Source: Oasisia sp. SBJ-2009 (lineage: Eukaryota; Annelida; Polychaeta; Sabellida; Siboglinidae). From it: a DNA stretch of 64,000 bases. The stretch's first letter is position 1; each line of letters opens with the position of its first letter. Of the stretch, positions 62,468 through 64,000 are shown one piece after another. Location of the stretch: positions 1,634,670 through 1,698,669 of the forward strand of contig OZ024862.1 in NCBI GenBank assembly GCA_964017155.1, read 5' to 3'. The position numbers and the translations under genes are program-made. The notes under the pieces are model-generated. The model ran no database searches. It was given only the letters and a program-made list of their open reading frames with translations, and was not told the origin of the DNA.

Positions 62468-64000
62468 ACTGTCGTATACGTATTGCTTCCTTTAATGCGA
62501 GAAGCATACGGAACAGTTCACTTGATTTGATTAACATTTTAACTGCATGTGATATACTTGCTGTGCAAGAACATTGGCTTCCCAAACAGAGCCTTTCATA
62601 TATTAATTCTTTGCACTCTGACTTCAGTGCTAGGGGCATTAGCTCCATCGATTATGGTGATGGCTTCAGTGGTCGTCCTCACGGTGGTCTTTGTTTTTTA
62701 TGGCGAAGATCACTTGACCCATCCATCGAAATTTTGGTTTATGACGACGAGAAAAGACTTCTTGGTCTAAAAATCACTACTTTTAATGTCACAATTCTTG
62801 TTCTTAATGTATATCTACCATATCAGAGCGATGATAATGTTGATGAATATCAAGCTATTTTAGGCAAGATCCAAGCCATAACTGACTCATTTGATTCAAG
62901 TAATATTTTTATTGTTGGAGACTTTAATGCTGATTTAATCAAGACTAGCTTATTTTCACCATTTCTAAATTCTTTTATTAGTGAATGCCACTTTATCCCA
63001 AGTGACATTAAGTATCTTCCCCCCGATTCGTTTACATATGTTAGTGACGCCCATGGCTCTAGGAGCTGGCTGGATCATGTGCTTTGCACCCACTCCAGTC
63101 ACTCATCTGTCTCTGATATGGTAATTAATTATGACTGTGTCTCTTCGGATCATTTTCCTCTATCGTTTACCATTTCTATCAAATTACTACCCACTTCTGA
63201 ATCATCCACTACGCAACAAACTTGTAAGCCCAGTCCCATGTGGGATTGTGCTTCCTCCCATGACCTTCTCAACTATTACAACAATTCTGGTTCTCTTTTA
63301 TCCGGCATTGACGTACCACATGCTGCTCTAAGTTGTACCAATCCTAACTGCCATGATGTAGCCCATCAGCTGCTCTTGTGCAAATTTTATAATGATATCA
63401 TACATTCTCTTACGGATGCTTCCGATGTCATTCCTACTAAAACGTATAACACATCCCGAAAATTCAATGTTCCTGGTTGGAACGACCTAGTCAGGGACTC
63501 TCATCAAGCTGCCAGAGAAACTTTTCTCATCTGGCGGTCTGCTGGGAGTCCGAGACATGGTTCTTTGTATGACTTAATGAAAATTAAACGTGCCCAGTTT
63601 AAACGCAACAAAAGACATTGCGAAAAAAATGCTGAATCTCTTAAAGCGGAGCGACTAGCTTCCAATCTGAGCAGCCATGATTTAAAAAACTTTTGGAAGG
63701 GCATCAAACAAGCAAACAATGCCAGGTTACCTAACCCCAGTAATGTTGGAGGTGCCTGTGGTGCTGAAAACGTCAGAAATATGTGGCTTCAACATTACCA
63801 ATCACTGCTTAACTCTGTACCCGAGTCTACTGTTCACATTCATAAGATTGACATGTATTGTAGCAATATTCAACTTAGCGACAATATGGTTGTTAAAGTT
63901 AAAGAACTACAAGAATTAATAATTGCTATGCCTGTTGGTAAAGCCTGTGGCTACGACCATATCAGTAATGAACATTTTAAGTATGCTAACGAAAAACTAC
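62452..64000 (+). CDS. LINE ORF2: endonuclease and start of reverse transcriptase (partial)
   Basis: Open frame from 62452 (after TAA at 62449-62451) to the window end. Endonuclease motifs in order: RIASFNARSIRN (Asn), LAVQEHWLP (catalytic Glu), LNVYLPYQSD, IFIVGDFNAD (Asp, Asn), SWLDHVLC and SSDHFPLS (catalytic Asp-His). A linker region follows (FWKGIKQANNARLPNPSN), then MPVGKACGYDHISNEHF, the first block of the reverse transcriptase. The catalytic FADD region is beyond the window. No ATG exists in the first 220 codons, so translation must start by frameshift or reinitiation from ORF1, which overlaps by 16 bases. Confidence 0.92.

Larger units (their letters stand above)
62011..64000 (+). 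mobile_element. Non-LTR retrotransposon, 5' half (ORF1 end, endonuclease, start of RT), runs off the window
   Basis: Plus-strand LINE with a short ORF1-like frame followed by a long open ORF2 containing an apurinic-type endonuclease and the first reverse transcriptase block. The left end lies somewhere in 61870-62011. The ORF2 frame is uninterrupted for over 1.5 kb, so the copy is young. It faces the minus-strand LINE tail at 61524-61745 head to head. Confidence 0.9.

Overview
This is animal nuclear DNA. It holds five multi-exon genes with GT-AG (and two GC-AG) introns, plus the last exon of a sixth. It also has tRNA-derived SINEs, non-LTR retrotransposons, DNA-transposon relics and a very heavy load of tandem repeats. 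All coding regions were assembled by hand: splice sites were read in the sequence and every exon phase was checked to join in frame. The gene set is ordinary for a bilaterian. Minisatellites sitting on intron boundaries recall a class I remember being described in amphioxus, but I cannot fix the species from the sequence.

Layout. 747-893 (+): last exon of a paraplegin/AFG3-like mitochondrial m-AAA protease. 3506-12062 (-): complete inositol monophosphatase (IMPA1 type, 279 aa) with two alternative versions of its substrate-site exon. 12650-19883 (+): small coiled-coil protein (245 aa) divergent from IMPA1 across a 587-bp shared upstream region. 22283-47440 (+): complete transglutaminase (15 exons, 804 aa, Cys-His-Asp triad present) whose introns hold most of the arrays. 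48521-49475 (+): mitochondrial ribosomal protein uS17m (MRPS17, 123 aa). 50496-60986 (-): FCP1/CTDP1 phosphatase of the RNA polymerase II C-terminal domain (6 exons, 957 aa). 61524-61745 (-): 3' remnant of a LINE. 62011-64000 (+): 5' half of a LINE with an open endonuclease/RT frame running off the window.

The most striking property is where the minisatellites lie. At least twelve arrays (units 10-60 bp, up to about 170 copies) are intronic, and most end within about 50 bp of a splice site. In three cases the repeat unit itself spans the exon-intron junction, so every copy carries a duplicate of the real splice site plus adjoining exon bases: CTDP1 exon 4 acceptor, transglutaminase exon 10 acceptor and transglutaminase exon 12 donor. 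A two-copy, 59-bp duplication across the transglutaminase exon 14 donor looks like an early stage of the same process. In CTDP1 the unit is 57 bp and free of stops, so upstream acceptor copies could add 19-residue blocks in frame just before the catalytic domain.

The second notable feature is the pair of 152-bp exons in IMPA1. They have identical phases and 29/51 identical residues. Splicing both together makes an immediate stop codon. One copy keeps the Glu that contacts inositol in human IMPA1 and the other has Thr there.

The genes are housekeeping genes of unrelated pathways (inositol recycling, protein crosslinking, mitochondrial translation, transcription recycling). I see no operon-like logic beyond one divergent pair (IMPA1 / coiled-coil gene) and one convergent pair (MRPS17 / CTDP1).
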